Positions 63,028-64,000 of a stretch of DNA of 64,000 nt are shown piece after piece. Made by a program: the position numbers and the translations under genes. The DNA is from Pigmentiphaga kullae. GTDB lineage: Bacteria > Pseudomonadota > Gammaproteobacteria > Burkholderiales > Burkholderiaceae_B. The stretch's first letter is position 1. Each line of letters begins with the position of its first letter. Under the pieces are notes generated by a model. It ran no database searches. It was given only the letters and a program-made list of their open reading frames with translations, and was not told the DNA's origin. The stretch is from NCBI RefSeq assembly GCF_004216695.1, contig NZ_SGXC01000001.1, forward strand, positions 930,001-994,000. The letters are read 5' to 3'.

Positions 63028-64000
63028 GCCCAGGCCGCCGGATCGCGGTGTTCGCCGGGAATGCGGTCGCCTTCCACCCAGCAGGCGTGGGTGCCGACGG
63101 GGATGCGTTCCGGCAGCACGATGGTGGCCAGCGGCCCGCGCGAGATGTCGCGGGCGTCCAGCACCAGGCATTCGGAGCGGTCCTGGTTCATGTCGGTGAC
63201 GAAGACGGTGACGTAGCCGTCGTCCTCGTCGCGCGCGCCCAGGCGCCGCGCCACCTGGGGTTCGCTGCCGTAGCGGCCGGGGCCATACTCGTAGCGCTGC
63301 ACGGCGCCGCTGTGCAGGTCGAAGCGTTTCAGGCCGCGGAACAGCCACTCGCCCGGCTGGTAGAGCACGTTGTAGCTGTAGCGGTAGGGCCGGCCCACGT
63401 AGTCGTTGCTGACGACCGGGAACTCGGTGATCTCGTCGTCCAGGTATTGTTCGGTGGTCGCGCCGGTGCGCAGGTTGAAGCGCCAGCGGTGCATCATGGT
63501 CGGGTTGTTGTGCTTGTCCAGCCGCGCCTTGATCCGGGCGTAGATGTCCTTGCCGTCGGCCGCGCCCACCGGGTGCAGCTTGGGCTCGGGCATGATGCAG
63601 CCGTCCATCACGATCTCGTCGCCGTCCTCGTAGCAGTTGGCCAGGTGCAGGATGTGGCAGGCCTTGGCCTCGAACCACCGCACCTGCGAGCCGTCTCCAT
63701 GGCGCGGGATCACGCCGAAGCGGGCGGGCATCTCGGGATGGAAGGTCATCTTGTGCTGCCCGCGCTTGAGCAGTTCGGGATCGAAGAAATGCGGCGTGTC
63801 GTGCAGGATGGAATAGTTCCTGGTGATGCCCAGGTCATGCGGCCAGCGGGCGCCCGGCAGTTCCACCGGCACGTAGTGCACCAGCCGGTTGTTCCGGTCG
63901 ATGACGCCGTAGTGCATGTACGGCCAGTGCTCGGGATAGTTGAAGAACATCATCTCTCCCGTTTCCGGATCGACCTTGTAGTGCGAGCTGATGCCGTCCG
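63024..64000 (-). CDS. Carotenoid-cleavage-oxygenase-family (RPE65/lignostilbene dioxygenase-like) protein, N-terminus cut by window edge
   Basis: The visible 325 residues are the C-terminal part of a seven-bladed, iron-binding dioxygenase that cleaves C=C bonds of carotenoids, stilbenes or isoeugenol-like compounds. Iron-ligand histidines lie in WPHDLGITRNYSILHD, FEAKACHILHLANCYED and the near-C-terminal VGTHACWVEG. The family start lies beyond base 64000. It heads (so far as visible) a four-gene overlapping operon with a hydrolase, a CoA-transferase and a flavoprotein. A phenylpropenoid-type substrate is plausible but not shown. Confidence 0.9.
   Translation of the reverse strand, partial: DGISSHYKVDPETGEMMFFNYPEHWPYMHYGVIDRNNRLVHYVPVELPGARWPHDLGITRNYSILHDTPHFFDPELLKRGQHKMTFHPEMPARFGVIPRHGDGSQVRWFEAKACHILHLANCYEDGDEIVMDGCIMPEPKLHPVGAADGKDIYARIKARLDKHNNPTMMHRWRFNLRTGATTEQYLDDEITEFPVVSNDYVGRPYRYSYNVLYQPGEWLFRGLKRFDLHSGAVQRYEYGPGRYGSEPQVARRLGARDEDDGYVTVFVTDMNQDRSECLVLDARDISRGPLATIVLPERIPVGTHACWVEGDRIPGEHRDPAAWA

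Overview
The window is GC-rich chromosomal DNA, almost completely coding, with many genes joined by 4-base ATGA/GTGA overlaps. It reads as a betaproteobacterium of the order Burkholderiales, family Alcaligenaceae (Bordetella/Achromobacter-like). The reasons are the mnmG-rsmG-parA-parB core block, a GTP-type PEP carboxykinase, a tctDE-tctCBA citrate-type uptake operon, and several solitary Bug-type periplasmic receptors next to catabolic genes. I saw no tRNA, rRNA, CRISPR array, transposase or phage gene.

Origin-proximal core (about 1-24 kb). A Rieske oxygenase, cut by the left edge, is divergent from a Bug receptor and an IclR regulator. After a CobW-type GTPase come parB, parA, rsmG and mnmG on the minus strand. 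Directly upstream of mnmG lie one perfect parS site and one single-mismatch site. At 22.44-22.68 kb, between tctD and a sirtuin gene, an AT-rich 240-bp stretch holds four perfect DnaA boxes and one near-perfect box, so it is a strong oriC candidate even though dnaA is not in the window. Between these landmarks are a MarR regulator, a fasciclin protein, pckG, a 2-hydroxyacid dehydrogenase, a cold-shock gene, an AbrB-type permease, a methionine-type aminotransferase and the tct operon with its own two-component system.

Metabolic accessory region (24-49 kb). This holds mmsA with a divergent LysR gene, a leuC-leuD-lysR operon paralogue, and a long minus-strand operon (esterase, amidohydrolase, branched-chain-type ABC importer SBP-HMGF, then AraC) that looks like uptake and hydrolysis of an ester or amide. 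It also holds a VOC protein followed by an aconitase-family protein with swivel-first domain order. Next is a molybdenum-centred block: a MxKDx repeat protein, a sulfite-oxidase-fold Moco enzyme with its cytochrome b, a two-component system, and a ModE-like regulator with modB-modA-modC. nudC follows.

Catabolic region (49-64 kb). A large lipoprotein of unknown function is followed by a Bug receptor, an FAD aromatic-hydroxylase-like monooxygenase, a MarR regulator, a RidA protein and a truncated ABC binding-protein remnant. A plus-strand operon then encodes two MaoC-type hydratases, a Bug receptor, a class III CoA-transferase, a small DUF35-like OB-fold protein lacking its zinc cysteines, and a thiolase. 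A converging minus-strand operon encodes a carotenoid-oxygenase-family enzyme (cut by the right edge), an alpha/beta hydrolase, a second class III CoA-transferase and a nitronate-monooxygenase-family flavoprotein. Together they suggest oxidative cleavage and CoA-dependent chain shortening of an unidentified carbon source.

The most notable non-coding signals are the DnaA-box cluster, the parS pair, and three copies of a hairpin-rich intergenic element (about 2.34, 13.99 and 14.11 kb) whose stems change in a compensatory way between copies.
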